Shown here piece by piece: positions 1-7,270 of a DNA stretch of 39,269 bases (within the stretch, counting starts at the first letter, position 1; each line of letters starts with the position of its first letter). Made by a program: the position numbers and the translations under genes. Below the pieces are notes generated by a model. That model was not told where the DNA came from. It did no database searches and saw only the letters and a list, made by a program, of their open reading frames with translations. Origin of the DNA: Roseburia sp. (GTDB lineage: Bacteria; Bacillota; Clostridia; Oscillospirales; Ruminococcaceae); assembly GCA_023666265.1 (NCBI GenBank), contig JAMPCH010000024.1, positions 1 to 39,269 on the forward strand, written 5' to 3'.

Positions 1-55
1 GAACCCATGATTCCGCCGTGAAAGGGCGATGTCTTAACCGCTTGACCAACGGGCC
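1..55 (-). tRNA. tRNA-Glu (UUC), 3' end cut off by window edge
   Basis: Read on the minus strand the gene begins GGCCCGTTGGTCAAGCGGTT, a typical glutamate tRNA 5' half. A seven-base anticodon loop carries TTC, and the sequence stops inside the T arm at the window edge. It lies directly downstream of tRNA-Met, so the two are probably co-transcribed. Confidence 0.93.
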
Positions 56-60
56 GAAAA

Positions 61-137
61 TGGTAGCGGCAGTCGGATTCGAACCAACGACACCCTGGGT
101 ATGAACCAAGTGCTCTAGCCAACTGAGCTATGCCGCC
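61..137 (-). tRNA. tRNA-Met (CAU), elongator type
   Basis: The minus strand shows a full cloverleaf: a seven-base acceptor stem GGCGGCA pairing with TGCCGCT, discriminator A, an encoded CCA end at 61-63, a D arm, the anticodon CAT and a GGTTCGAATCC T arm. The acceptor stem and D arm resemble Bacillota elongator tRNA-Met rather than the initiator. A CAT anticodon could also belong to a lysidine-modified tRNA-Ile, so the elongator-Met call rests on overall similarity. Confidence 0.93.
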
Positions 138-150
138 ACAAAAAATCTTC

Positions 151-205
151 GTCGCCGTTCGCTCGGCGACTAGTTTATTATATCACATTCGACCCGCCTT
201 GTCAA
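151..205 (-). promoter_or_regulatory. Sigma-A promoter and leader hairpin for the tRNA-Met/tRNA-Glu unit
   Basis: On the minus strand a perfect TTGACA (200-205) and TATAAT (177-182) are separated by 17 bases, about 40 bases before tRNA-Met. Just after the expected transcription start lies a hairpin at 151-170 with seven G/C-rich pairs (GTCGCCG/CGGCGAC), followed by a run of six T. It could be a processing signal or a weak attenuator in the tRNA leader. Confidence 0.85.
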
Positions 206-296
206 TACTTTTTTTAAAAGTTCGCGGATTTTTGCGGGATTTTGTAAAATTTTCCATGAAAAAGAAGGTCGCCGCTCCTCCCCTTCCCTAAAAAAA

Positions 297-321
297 CGAC
301 CCGATCTCCTCGATCGGGTCG
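297..321 (-). terminator. Rho-independent terminator of the aldo/keto reductase operon
   Basis: A perfect ten-base-pair stem (297-306 with 312-321) with a five-base loop is followed on the minus strand by six T. It lies about 25 bases beyond the stop of the last gene of the galT operon. Its other side also carries T-rich sequence, so it may work in both directions. The bases from 138 to 296 hold only the tRNA promoter and AT-rich spacer. Confidence 0.85.
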
Positions 322-345
322 CTTGTTTTTTCGCTCTCTCGCGCT

Positions 346-1479
346 TTATCCGTTCAGCTTGTCGGCGAAGTCCGCCATCGCCTCCGAGATCTTGATCTGT
401 TGGGGACAGACCGCCTCACAGCTCCGACAGCCGATACACGCGGTCGGCTTTTTGTCGTCGTCCACCGCCATCAGCGCCATCGGCGCGATAAAGCCGCCGC
501 CGGTGAAGCAATGCTCATTGTGCAGCTCGATCAGCATCGGTATATCGAGTCCTTGCGGACAATGCGTCGTACAGTAGCGACAGGCGGTACAGGGGAGCGA
601 ATCCTTTCGCGTCATCGCGTCCGCGATCGCGAAAAGCTCCGCCTTCTCCGCCTCATTCAGCGGCTTCTCCGTCTCAAAGGTCTTTATATTCTGCTTCAGC
701 TGTTCAAAATTCGACATTCCCGAGAGCGTGACCGTAACGCCGGGGATCGACTGGATAAAGCGGAACGACCACGCGGGGATCTCCTCGTCGGGGCGCATCG
801 CCTTCAGGCGGGCGTTGCGCGTTTCGGTGAGCGAGGCGAGCTTCCCACCGCGAAGGGGCTCCATGACCCAGATCGGGAGGTGATATTCCTCTAAAAGCGC
901 GACCTTTTCCCTCGCGCCTTGAAACGTCCAGTCGAGCCAGTTCAGCTGGATCTGACAAAATTCGAGATACTCGCCGTAGGCGTCGAGGAAGCGCTTCATC
1001 ACGTCGTAAGAGCCGTGCGCCGAAAAGCCGAGGTGTCTGATCCGCCCGTTCTCCTTCTGTTTTAAAAGATAGTCGAGGATGCCGTATTTCGGGTCGAGAT
1101 ACGCATCGATATTCATCTCACAGACGTTATGGAATAAGTAAAAATCAAAATATTCGACTTGACACTTCTCAAGCTGTTTCTCGAATATCTCGCTGACCTT
1201 CATCATATTCGAGAGGTCGTAGCCCGGGAATTTCGTCGCGAGATGAAAGCTCTCGCGCGGATAGTTTTTGAGGAGCTTCCCCATCACGATCTCGGAATTA
1301 CCGCTATGATACCCCCAAGCGGTGTCGTAGTAGTTGATCCCGTTTTTCATCGCGTAATCGACCATTTCCGCCGCCGCCTTTTCGTCGATCCGCGCGTCGT
1401 CCCCTCCGACCGTCGGGAGGCGCATCGCCCCCAAAGCGAGGGCGGACAGCCGCCTGTCCTTAAAGCTCTTATAGATCAT
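346..1479 (-). CDS. Aldo/keto reductase with C-terminal 2x[4Fe-4S] ferredoxin domain
   Basis: A 377-residue NADPH-type aldo/keto reductase barrel joined to a bacterial ferredoxin module. The catalytic tetrad is visible as Asp52, Tyr57, Lys83 and His117. Two four-cysteine clusters follow at about 297-307 (CTACRYC..C) and 348-358 (CIGCRSC..C). The family is common in anaerobic Clostridia; its substrates are mostly unknown and the Fe-S clusters suggest a link to ferredoxin electrons. I chose the ATG at 1479 because the SD AAGGAG lies ten bases upstream. An in-frame GTG nine bases earlier sits too close to that SD. It is the last gene of the operon, 14 bases after galT, with a terminator just downstream. 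Confidence 0.9.
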   Translation of the reverse strand: MIYKSFKDRRLSALALGAMRLPTVGGDDARIDEKAAAEMVDYAMKNGINYYDTAWGYHSGNSEIVMGKLLKNYPRESFHLATKFPGYDLSNMMKVSEIFEKQLEKCQVEYFDFYLFHNVCEMNIDAYLDPKYGILDYLLKQKENGRIRHLGFSAHGSYDVMKRFLDAYGEYLEFCQIQLNWLDWTFQGAREKVALLEEYHLPIWVMEPLRGGKLASLTETRNARLKAMRPDEEIPAWSFRFIQSIPGVTVTLSGMSNFEQLKQNIKTFETEKPLNEAEKAELFAIADAMTRKDSLPCTACRYCTTHCPQGLDIPMLIELHNEHCFTGGGFIAPMALMAVDDDKKPTACIGCRSCEAVCPQQIKISEAMADFADKLNG

Positions 1480-1493
1480 CGCCGCCACACTCC

Positions 1494-2996
1494 TTATTTT
1501 AATGTATCCGTAAAGCGGAGGAACGCCGCCCGTCCGCTTTCGTCCCGTTTATATACGCCCGCGTCGGATAAGACCTGTTCAAAGACCTTCCCGATCTCCG
1601 CGCGGATCACCTCGTCGATATTCTTTTGTGAAAGGGCGCTTCGCGCCGCGAAGCCCTCCGCCCAATCCGCGTGCTTCTCGAGTACGGGGTCGGCGCGGAC
1701 GGCGGAGATCCCCCCGCTCAATAAAACCTCCGCGAGCCTTTCCATTTCCTCCTGTAGCCGCGCGGGGAGAACCGCCAGCCCCATGACCTCGATCAGCCCG
1801 ATATTTTCCTTTTTGATATGGTGAAGGGTGGGGTTCGGGTGAAAGATCCCGAGCGGGCGATCCTCCGAAGTTCGATTATTCCGTAGCACGAGGTCGCATT
1901 CATACCGATCGCCCGCCCTTCGGGCGATCGGCGTGATCGTATTATGGGGAACGCCGTCGGTCTCGTGATAGATCCCCGCCTCGGGGTCGCTGTATCCGCG
2001 CCATTTCGCGAGGATCATCGCGCAAGCCTTTACGAGCCTTTTCCGATCGGCGCATTGCAAGCGAATGACCGACATCGGCCATTTCACGATCCCGGCGGAG
2101 ACCTCGGGAAAGCCACCCAAGGCGATCGGCGTTTCGACCGCCGCCCGCGCCATCGCGAAGGTATAATGCCCGCCTTGGAAATGCTCGTGGCTCAGGATCG
2201 ACCCCCCGACGATCGGGAGGTCGGCGTTCGAGCCGACGAAGTAATGGGGGAAAAGATCGATCACGTCAAAGAGCTTCTCAAAGACCGGCTCGTCGATCGT
2301 CATCGGGATATGCTTTTCGTTAAAGACGATACAATGCTCGTTGTAATAGCCGTAGGGGGAATACTGAAACTGCCATTTCTCGCCCCCGACCGTGATCGCG
2401 ATCGGGCGAAGGTTCTGACGCGCCGGGTGGGTGATATGCCCCGCGAAGCCCGCGTTCTCGGGACAAAGCTGACACTTGGGATAAGCGGAAGCCTTCGCCG
2501 CGCCCGCAGCGGCGATGTCGCGCGGGTCTTTTTCGGGCTTCGAGCGGTTGATCGTGATGTCGAGGTCGCCGTATTCCGACCGATAGACCCACTTTTTATC
2601 CCGCGCGATCCGCCCCGCGCGAACGTAATTCAGCTTTTTACTGTAATCATAATACCAGTCGGTCGCGCGCTCGGGCGACGTCTTATACCGTTCAAAAAAA
2701 GCGCGGTTTACCTCGTGCGGTAACCACGTTAAGACCCCCATCAGCTTTGTGTCAAAAAGATCGCGTGAAACGGCGGTATCGGCGATCCTTCCGCTCTCGA
2801 TCGCGTCGCCGATCAGCGCCGAGAGAAGCTCGTCGATCGGCTCGCCCCGATACTCGGCGGCGACCTCGACCCAGTCGCTCAGCCCGAGCGCCTCCATCAA
2901 CCCGTTTCGGGCGACATACTCGTCCGTCTCGTCGATCAGCCCGTTCTCCCTCGCGTAAGCGATCAGGCGGCTTATGTCGTAACACGTTTTTTCCAT
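1494..2996 (-). CDS. galT: UDP-glucose--hexose-1-phosphate uridylyltransferase (Firmicutes GalT type)
   Basis: A 500-residue protein matching the long Firmicutes-type galactose-1-phosphate uridylyltransferase of the Leloir pathway. It would exchange UMP between UDP-glucose and galactose-1-phosphate in the cytoplasm. The family's nucleophile region is visible as SHEHFQGGHY in mid-protein, with a conserved HPARQNLRP stretch before it and FHPNPTLHHIKKENIGLIEV towards the C-terminus. Length fits the family. The start ATG follows AGGGGGAT. It is 18 bases downstream of the HD gene and 14 bases upstream of the aldo/keto reductase, so co-transcription is likely. No galK or galE is in the window. Confidence 0.95.
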   Translation of the reverse strand: MEKTCYDISRLIAYARENGLIDETDEYVARNGLMEALGLSDWVEVAAEYRGEPIDELLSALIGDAIESGRIADTAVSRDLFDTKLMGVLTWLPHEVNRAFFERYKTSPERATDWYYDYSKKLNYVRAGRIARDKKWVYRSEYGDLDITINRSKPEKDPRDIAAAGAAKASAYPKCQLCPENAGFAGHITHPARQNLRPIAITVGGEKWQFQYSPYGYYNEHCIVFNEKHIPMTIDEPVFEKLFDVIDLFPHYFVGSNADLPIVGGSILSHEHFQGGHYTFAMARAAVETPIALGGFPEVSAGIVKWPMSVIRLQCADRKRLVKACAMILAKWRGYSDPEAGIYHETDGVPHNTITPIARRAGDRYECDLVLRNNRTSEDRPLGIFHPNPTLHHIKKENIGLIEVMGLAVLPARLQEEMERLAEVLLSGGISAVRADPVLEKHADWAEGFAARSALSQKNIDEVIRAEIGKVFEQVLSDAGVYKRDESGRAAFLRFTDTLK

Positions 2997-3014
2997 AACG
3001 ATCCCCCTTTACCG

Positions 3015-3527
3015 TTAAGAGGCTTTTTCTTCCTCGTCCTCGATCAGCGCCGCGTTGACGAAGGACGCGTCGTTATAGCGACTCAAATGGAGCGTCTCAA
3101 GGATCGAGCAGTATTTATCCACCAGACAGACCAGCCAGCTCTCGCGGCGGGTCGGTAGCTTCGTCAGCGTGAGCGGCCACATATGCTTACGGATAATGTC
3201 CTTTTCGAGCGGGTTGAGCGAAAATTCCTCCGTCGCGTTTTTGAGCGCGGTGAGCGGATGGGCGAAGCCGTGGAGACCGTCACCGACGTTCGACGTCTTA
3301 TGCCAGTCATAGAGGAAAAAATCGTGTAAGAGCGCCCCGCGTATGAGACTTCGCCGATCATAGCGGATCCTTAGCGCGCGGGCGAGCCGCTCGCTATACG
3401 CCGCGACCGCGAGCGAATGAGCGAATACCGAAACATGCCCATGCTGGATAAACTTCTTCGTCCGCTGCATTTTCTCATTCCGAAGGATCGGAAAAATAAT
3501 ATGCTGAAACTCTCCGTTGTTCCTCAT
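3015..3527 (-). CDS. HD-domain putative phosphohydrolase
   Basis: A 170-residue protein with a recognisable HD fold: an early His in the QHGHVSVFAHS stretch, the metal-binding pair in ALLHDFFLYDW, later His residues in GFAHPLTAL and RKHMW, and an Asp in CLVDKYCS. HD proteins of this size are usually metal-dependent phosphohydrolases acting on nucleotides, but the substrate cannot be read here. The ATG at 3527 begins MRNNGEF, preceded by a GAAAGG-like SD. A TTG at 3572 would add 15 residues but lacks a good SD. It sits between the PF06541-type membrane gene and galT in the same operon. Confidence 0.85.
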   Translation of the reverse strand: MRNNGEFQHIIFPILRNEKMQRTKKFIQHGHVSVFAHSLAVAAYSERLARALRIRYDRRSLIRGALLHDFFLYDWHKTSNVGDGLHGFAHPLTALKNATEEFSLNPLEKDIIRKHMWPLTLTKLPTRRESWLVCLVDKYCSILETLHLSRYNDASFVNAALIEDEEEKAS

Positions 3528-3598
3528 TGACCGCCGACCCTTTCTCCTGCCCAAAATAAAAAACAGGAACAAATGATTTTTATACGTCCTATCCTTTT

Positions 3599-4333
3599 TT
3601 AAGAATCCTTCCCGACCAGATATTCCTCGCCCGTCTCGTCGCCGATCTCCTCGGGGTTGATAAAGTCGTCATAGTTGTCCTTCCCCGCTAAGAGGTTGAG
3701 CCGCGCGAAATAGCGAAGGATCTTTTCGCGCCGAACCATCGCCGAGCCGCCGATACTGATAAATTTATCGGTAATGACCTGTCTCACGCGCTCCTTGGAG
3801 ATCTTTTTAAGCTCCTCGCGGAGGTTGACATACTGCGAGATGCTGACGATCGCGTCCGCCGTCATCAGAACCGCCATAACGATACTGTAGATCAGGATCA
3901 CGGGCGTCGGTAGGATCGCGAGAAGCCCCTCGAGAAAGCCCGCGAGGACATAAGCCATAAACAGCGACAAAACGCCCCAAAACATCGAGGATAAAAGCGA
4001 GATCCGATTTTTATAGGTAAATTTCATCATACTGTAATCCCAGAATTGCTTATGAAAAAAGGTCTCCATGAGCCAGCCGACGAAATACTCGAGGATCGTA
4101 CAGCTGATCATACCCGATATGTAGACGAGAAATCCGTTGCTCCGAAACGGGATACTGCATAAAAAGAGGATCAGCCCGCCGAAGCCGTAGATCGGGATAT
4201 AAGATCCCTTTAAAAAGCCCCGATTGATCCACCGCTTATGATAGACCGACTCGATGAGCGATTCCTGTACCCAGCCGATGTTACAAAAAATAAAGAATAA
4301 AAAGAGATAATGATAGGTTTCCAAGTCCGCCAT
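3599..4333 (-). CDS. PF06541-type 'putative ABC transporter type IV' membrane protein
   Basis: A 244-residue polytopic membrane protein. The family pattern is clear: an early GWVQESL motif, NRGFLKGSYIPIYGFGG, then LEYFVGWLMETFFHKQFWDYS. Five or so hydrophobic segments span roughly residues 8-190, ending in a charged cytoplasmic tail rich in Lys, Arg and acidic residues. Despite the family's database name there is no nucleotide-binding domain here or next to it, so a transport role is not supported. Function is unknown. The gene follows the zinc-ribbon membrane protein by 61 bases and precedes the HD gene. Confidence 0.8.
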   Translation of the reverse strand: MADLETYHYLFLFFIFCNIGWVQESLIESVYHKRWINRGFLKGSYIPIYGFGGLILFLCSIPFRSNGFLVYISGMISCTILEYFVGWLMETFFHKQFWDYSMMKFTYKNRISLLSSMFWGVLSLFMAYVLAGFLEGLLAILPTPVILIYSIVMAVLMTADAIVSISQYVNLREELKKISKERVRQVITDKFISIGGSAMVRREKILRYFARLNLLAGKDNYDDFINPEEIGDETGEEYLVGKDS

Positions 4334-4394
4334 TTCGCTGATCTCCGTCCCTTTCCTTTGGCGTTTTTTACAGTATATACGCTTGTACCCCGCG

Positions 4395-5432
4395 CTATTC
4401 CGCGAGATCGGCGATGTCCTCGTCGTCCTCGGGGATGAGCGTTTGTTCCGCCGTGACGGACGAGCCGGTGTTTCGCGTCTGTTTTGAGGTGATCTTACCG
4501 TTGATCTTTGAAATATCGACCTCGACCCAAGCGGGCGAGCCGATCTGGATCTCGCGGTGCGCCGCCTCGATCGTGTCGGAATAATTCTTTAAAACGCTCG
4601 CCTGTATCCGCTCACGAGGATCGTCGCTGTTTTTCATGGCGAGATAAGCGTCGCTCGTCTCATCGACGGGGTAATAAACGTTGATAACGCTCGGGTCGCT
4701 CCGATCAAAAACGACGCGGTAGCGCGTGACCGAGACGGTATCGCGATAGTCGATGATCGCGTAAAGGATACATTCGTCCGCCGAGGCGGTCGTTTTAACG
4801 TAAGCCTTATAGACACAAAGCTTTTCGTTGACGTTGAGCTTACTGTTGACCGCGTTCGCGGCGGTCACGGCGAAGCTCTCCTCCGCCGGCGGGAAAAAGT
4901 CGCCGAAGATCAAAAGCGAGGCGCAAAAGCCCAGCGCCGCCGCGACGACGACGGCGAAAAGCGTGATCACAAAGGGCGGGATCGGCTTTCGCGTTTTTTT
5001 CTCCTTCGGCTTTTTTTCCTTTTTTGCTTTTTTCTTTTTTTGGGAAGGCGCGGCGAGCCCCGCGTCCTCCTCCTTTTCCGAGCCTTCCTCGTCGGGCGAG
5101 CCCCCCGCCGTCTCGGCGGTCTCCTCCGACGGATCGGGGGAGGTCTCCTCCGACTTCGGCGCGGACTTCTTTTTTACGGCTCTGACGGGCGTTCCCGCCG
5201 CGTCGGGCGCGGGCGAAGCCCCTTCCCCGGAAGTAGCCGAAGCCCCCTCCGACGAAGCCGCCCCGCCGTTCTCCGCCGCTTCCCCGTCGGAGATCTTTTT
5301 GGCGTTTAAGAGCGAATTAAGCTCGGTCTCCGCCTCGTTATTATATACCTGAATATCGTATCCACAGCTCGGACAGACGATCGTCCCCTCGGGGATCTCG
5401 GTTCCGCATTTCGGACAAAACACTTGTGGCAT
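4395..5432 (-). CDS. Zinc-ribbon, single-pass membrane protein of unknown function
   Basis: A 345-residue protein opening with a zinc ribbon (Cys6, Cys9, Cys20, Cys23; the last two in CPSCGYDI). A long low-complexity linker rich in Ala, Ser, Glu and Pro follows, then a Lys-rich stretch at about 132-150 that should stay cytoplasmic, and one transmembrane helix at about 153-176. The remaining ~165 residues should lie outside the cell and end in an acidic tail. Gut Clostridia encode many such zinc-ribbon/linker/TM proteins; I do not recognise the external domain. It is the first gene after the promoter at 5506-5534. Its linker is compositionally biased and probably poorly conserved. Confidence 0.75.
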   Translation of the reverse strand: MPQVFCPKCGTEIPEGTIVCPSCGYDIQVYNNEAETELNSLLNAKKISDGEAAENGGAASSEGASATSGEGASPAPDAAGTPVRAVKKKSAPKSEETSPDPSEETAETAGGSPDEEGSEKEEDAGLAAPSQKKKKAKKEKKPKEKKTRKPIPPFVITLFAVVVAAALGFCASLLIFGDFFPPAEESFAVTAANAVNSKLNVNEKLCVYKAYVKTTASADECILYAIIDYRDTVSVTRYRVVFDRSDPSVINVYYPVDETSDAYLAMKNSDDPRERIQASVLKNYSDTIEAAHREIQIGSPAWVEVDISKINGKITSKQTRNTGSSVTAEQTLIPEDDEDIADLAE

Positions 5433-5463
5433 TGAGCGCTACCCCTCCCCACGTCAATTTCAT

Positions 5464-5534
5464 TCCGAGGGCGTGATACCCCCTCGGACATTCACATATA
5501 AATACAGTATACCACAATCCTCGGAAAATGTCAA
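5464..5534 (-). promoter_or_regulatory. Consensus sigma-A promoter plus 5'-UTR hairpin of the zinc-ribbon/galT operon
   Basis: The minus strand has TTGACA (5529-5534), a 17-base spacer and TATACT (5506-5511). About 20 bases downstream, in the leader, an eight-base-pair hairpin (TCCGAGGG pairing with CCCTCGGA, 5464-5487) precedes the SD region of the first gene. With no other consensus promoter seen before the aldo/keto reductase, this probably drives the five-gene operon. The rest of the gap from 5433 to 5721 holds no gene I can support. Confidence 0.8.
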
Positions 5535-5573
5535 ATAAAATGTTCACTAAAAATCGCGTTTCGGCGAAAGAAA

Positions 5574-5614
5574 TTGAAAAGTCCCCTGCCGACACGGTTG
5601 CGTCGACGGGGGGC
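5574..5614 (-). terminator. Possible terminator downstream of the S41 peptidase gene
   Basis: An imperfect G/C-rich hairpin with four outer CCCC/GGGG pairs and mismatched inner pairs is followed on the minus strand by a short ACTTTTC tract. It lies about 110 bases past the S41 gene stop and just upstream of the next promoter. The stem is irregular, so the call is weak. Confidence 0.4.
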
Positions 5615-5721
5615 TTGCGTTTTTTATACGCTGTCCGCTTTAAAAGCGTCCTTTTGTTTCTTTGAAATTATTATCGGCGAGATCGCGAAAAACTTTAGCG
5701 CCTGTCGGGAAGTTTTTTGAC

Positions 5722-7206
5722 TTATCCTTCCTCCCCGCCGATCAGCCGAAAAAGCGTTTTCTCCGCTTCCTCGGCGAGACAGGGAACGTCCGGCTCGATG
5801 AGAAGCCCCTCCGCCGCCGTGTCCGGGCGCGTGAAGCGCTTCGTCGAGCATTGAAGGAAAAGCCCCGACCCGGGTAGGCGAAAGGTCACAATCTCCCCAT
5901 AGCCGTTCGGCGCGTTCCCCGGCGGCTCGCCGACGATCGTCCCGAGCGAGTTGTCCTTAAAATAAAGCGCGTACAACATCGCCGAGCTGAACGAGGACGC
6001 GGAGGTCAGGATATAAACGTCCCCCTTAAAGGTGAGATCGGCGATCCGCTCGTTCTCCGTCTCCGACGGCGGGAAATCGAGCAGAAACCCGCCCAGTCTC
6101 CATTTCATTCCGCCGTCACGCCAGCTGTCCACGTCGAGATAACGGATAAATTCGTTCGCGACCCAAGACTGACCGCCGCTATTCCCGCGAAGGTCTACCG
6201 CGACGTTTTCGATCCCCTTCGCCTTTACCTCGGTGAACATTTCGCGAAGCGTCCGCGTATACTCGTCGTTAAAGATACATTCCTCGAGCGTTAGGATCGC
6301 GAGGCTTTTTTCCTCGTCGATCGTATAGGAGACGAAGGACGACGAGTCCTCGTAGTACGCCGCGTTTTTCGCCATATATTCGTCATAGGGGAGAAAGTCC
6401 GCGTCGGTATAGCTTTTCGTCGTTTCCTCCGCCCCGTTCGTATAGGTCAGCGTAAATCCGTCCGTCGCAATATCGAGATACGTCAATCCGCTCACGCTGA
6501 TTAAATAACCGTCGACGAGCTGATAGTCCGCCCAGCTCTCCGCCTCATAGCTCACCAGTCGGCTGTGTTCCCGAAAAAATTCGGCGTAGGGCACGCCGTT
6601 TACGGCGGCGATCTCATAGCCCGCCTTCCTCATCTCGGCGTAGTCCGCGCGATAGCGGTCGTCCCCGCCCAGCGCGTAAATGGTCGTATGCGCGTCGGAG
6701 AGGGTCGAGACCGCCGTCATCGCCGCGCGGCGAAGCTCGTTCACCGTGACCGTATTTTGACGGGACAGCTCCGCCTTCGCCTCGTCCATCGCCGCGCGAA
6801 AGGTTTCGGGTTCGCCGTCGAGAAAGGCGGGGTGGAGGCGGTTTAAAAGCGCCTCTATCTCCTCGAGATCGACGACCGCACGCCCGGGGGAGAGCGCCGT
6901 CTCAGCGGAGAGCGTCGTTTTCGGAGATAATGCGGTGTTCGCGCTCCCGAAATAGGGATTACAAAACGAGAAGAGATAACAGATCCCCGCCGCGAGGAGC
7001 GCCCCCGCGAGCTTTAGCGAAGCTCGCGCGGAGAAGGAGCGGGTAACGACCGCCTCGGCGATCACGACCGCCGTCGGGAGGAGCGCCGCGACCCTCGCCG
7101 CCCATAGCGGGAGCGGCGCGACGAAAGAGCCGATCAGCCCGATCCAGACCGCCGCGACGAGCGTCGTAAAAAGATACAACGTCCAAAAGAACTTATGCTT
7201 GACCAT
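5722..7206 (-). CDS. Membrane-anchored S41 (tail-specific) peptidase family protein
   Basis: A 494-residue protein with three hydrophobic helices in about the first 85 residues, then an extracytoplasmic domain ending in an S41 peptidase fold. The hallmarks are VDLRGNSGGQ in the core and the nucleophile region ILTSASSFSSAM. The C-terminal STKRFTRPDTAAEG resembles the substrate-binding end of the family. No clear PDZ domain is visible, so it belongs to the shorter, PDZ-less branch. The ATG at 7206 follows AAAAGG by six bases. An upstream in-frame TTG lies inside the terminator stem of the preceding gene and is rejected. Substrate unknown. Confidence 0.85.
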   Translation of the reverse strand: MVKHKFFWTLYLFTTLVAAVWIGLIGSFVAPLPLWAARVAALLPTAVVIAEAVVTRSFSARASLKLAGALLAAGICYLFSFCNPYFGSANTALSPKTTLSAETALSPGRAVVDLEEIEALLNRLHPAFLDGEPETFRAAMDEAKAELSRQNTVTVNELRRAAMTAVSTLSDAHTTIYALGGDDRYRADYAEMRKAGYEIAAVNGVPYAEFFREHSRLVSYEAESWADYQLVDGYLISVSGLTYLDIATDGFTLTYTNGAEETTKSYTDADFLPYDEYMAKNAAYYEDSSSFVSYTIDEEKSLAILTLEECIFNDEYTRTLREMFTEVKAKGIENVAVDLRGNSGGQSWVANEFIRYLDVDSWRDGGMKWRLGGFLLDFPPSETENERIADLTFKGDVYILTSASSFSSAMLYALYFKDNSLGTIVGEPPGNAPNGYGEIVTFRLPGSGLFLQCSTKRFTRPDTAAEGLLIEPDVPCLAEEAEKTLFRLIGGEEG

Positions 7207-7222
7207 AAAAAACCTTTTACTA

Positions 7223-7252
7223 AAAAGCCGCAAGAGCGATCCTGCGGCTTTT
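7223..7252 (-). terminator. Rho-independent terminator after ispH-S1
   Basis: A perfect ten-base-pair stem (7223-7232 with 7243-7252) ends in TTTTT on the minus strand, 19 bases past the ispH-S1 stop. It separates that gene from the S41 peptidase gene, whose SD begins only a few bases later. Confidence 0.85.
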
Positions 7253-7270
7253 GAATTTTTACTTGGGAAA

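Noticed and set aside
1159-1824. Long plus-strand open frames opposite the aldo/keto reductase and galT, also 1944-2723
   Set aside because: They are antisense to well-conserved genes, are rich in Arg, Pro and Ser, have no SD and match no family. High GC and codon bias leave such shadows throughout the window.
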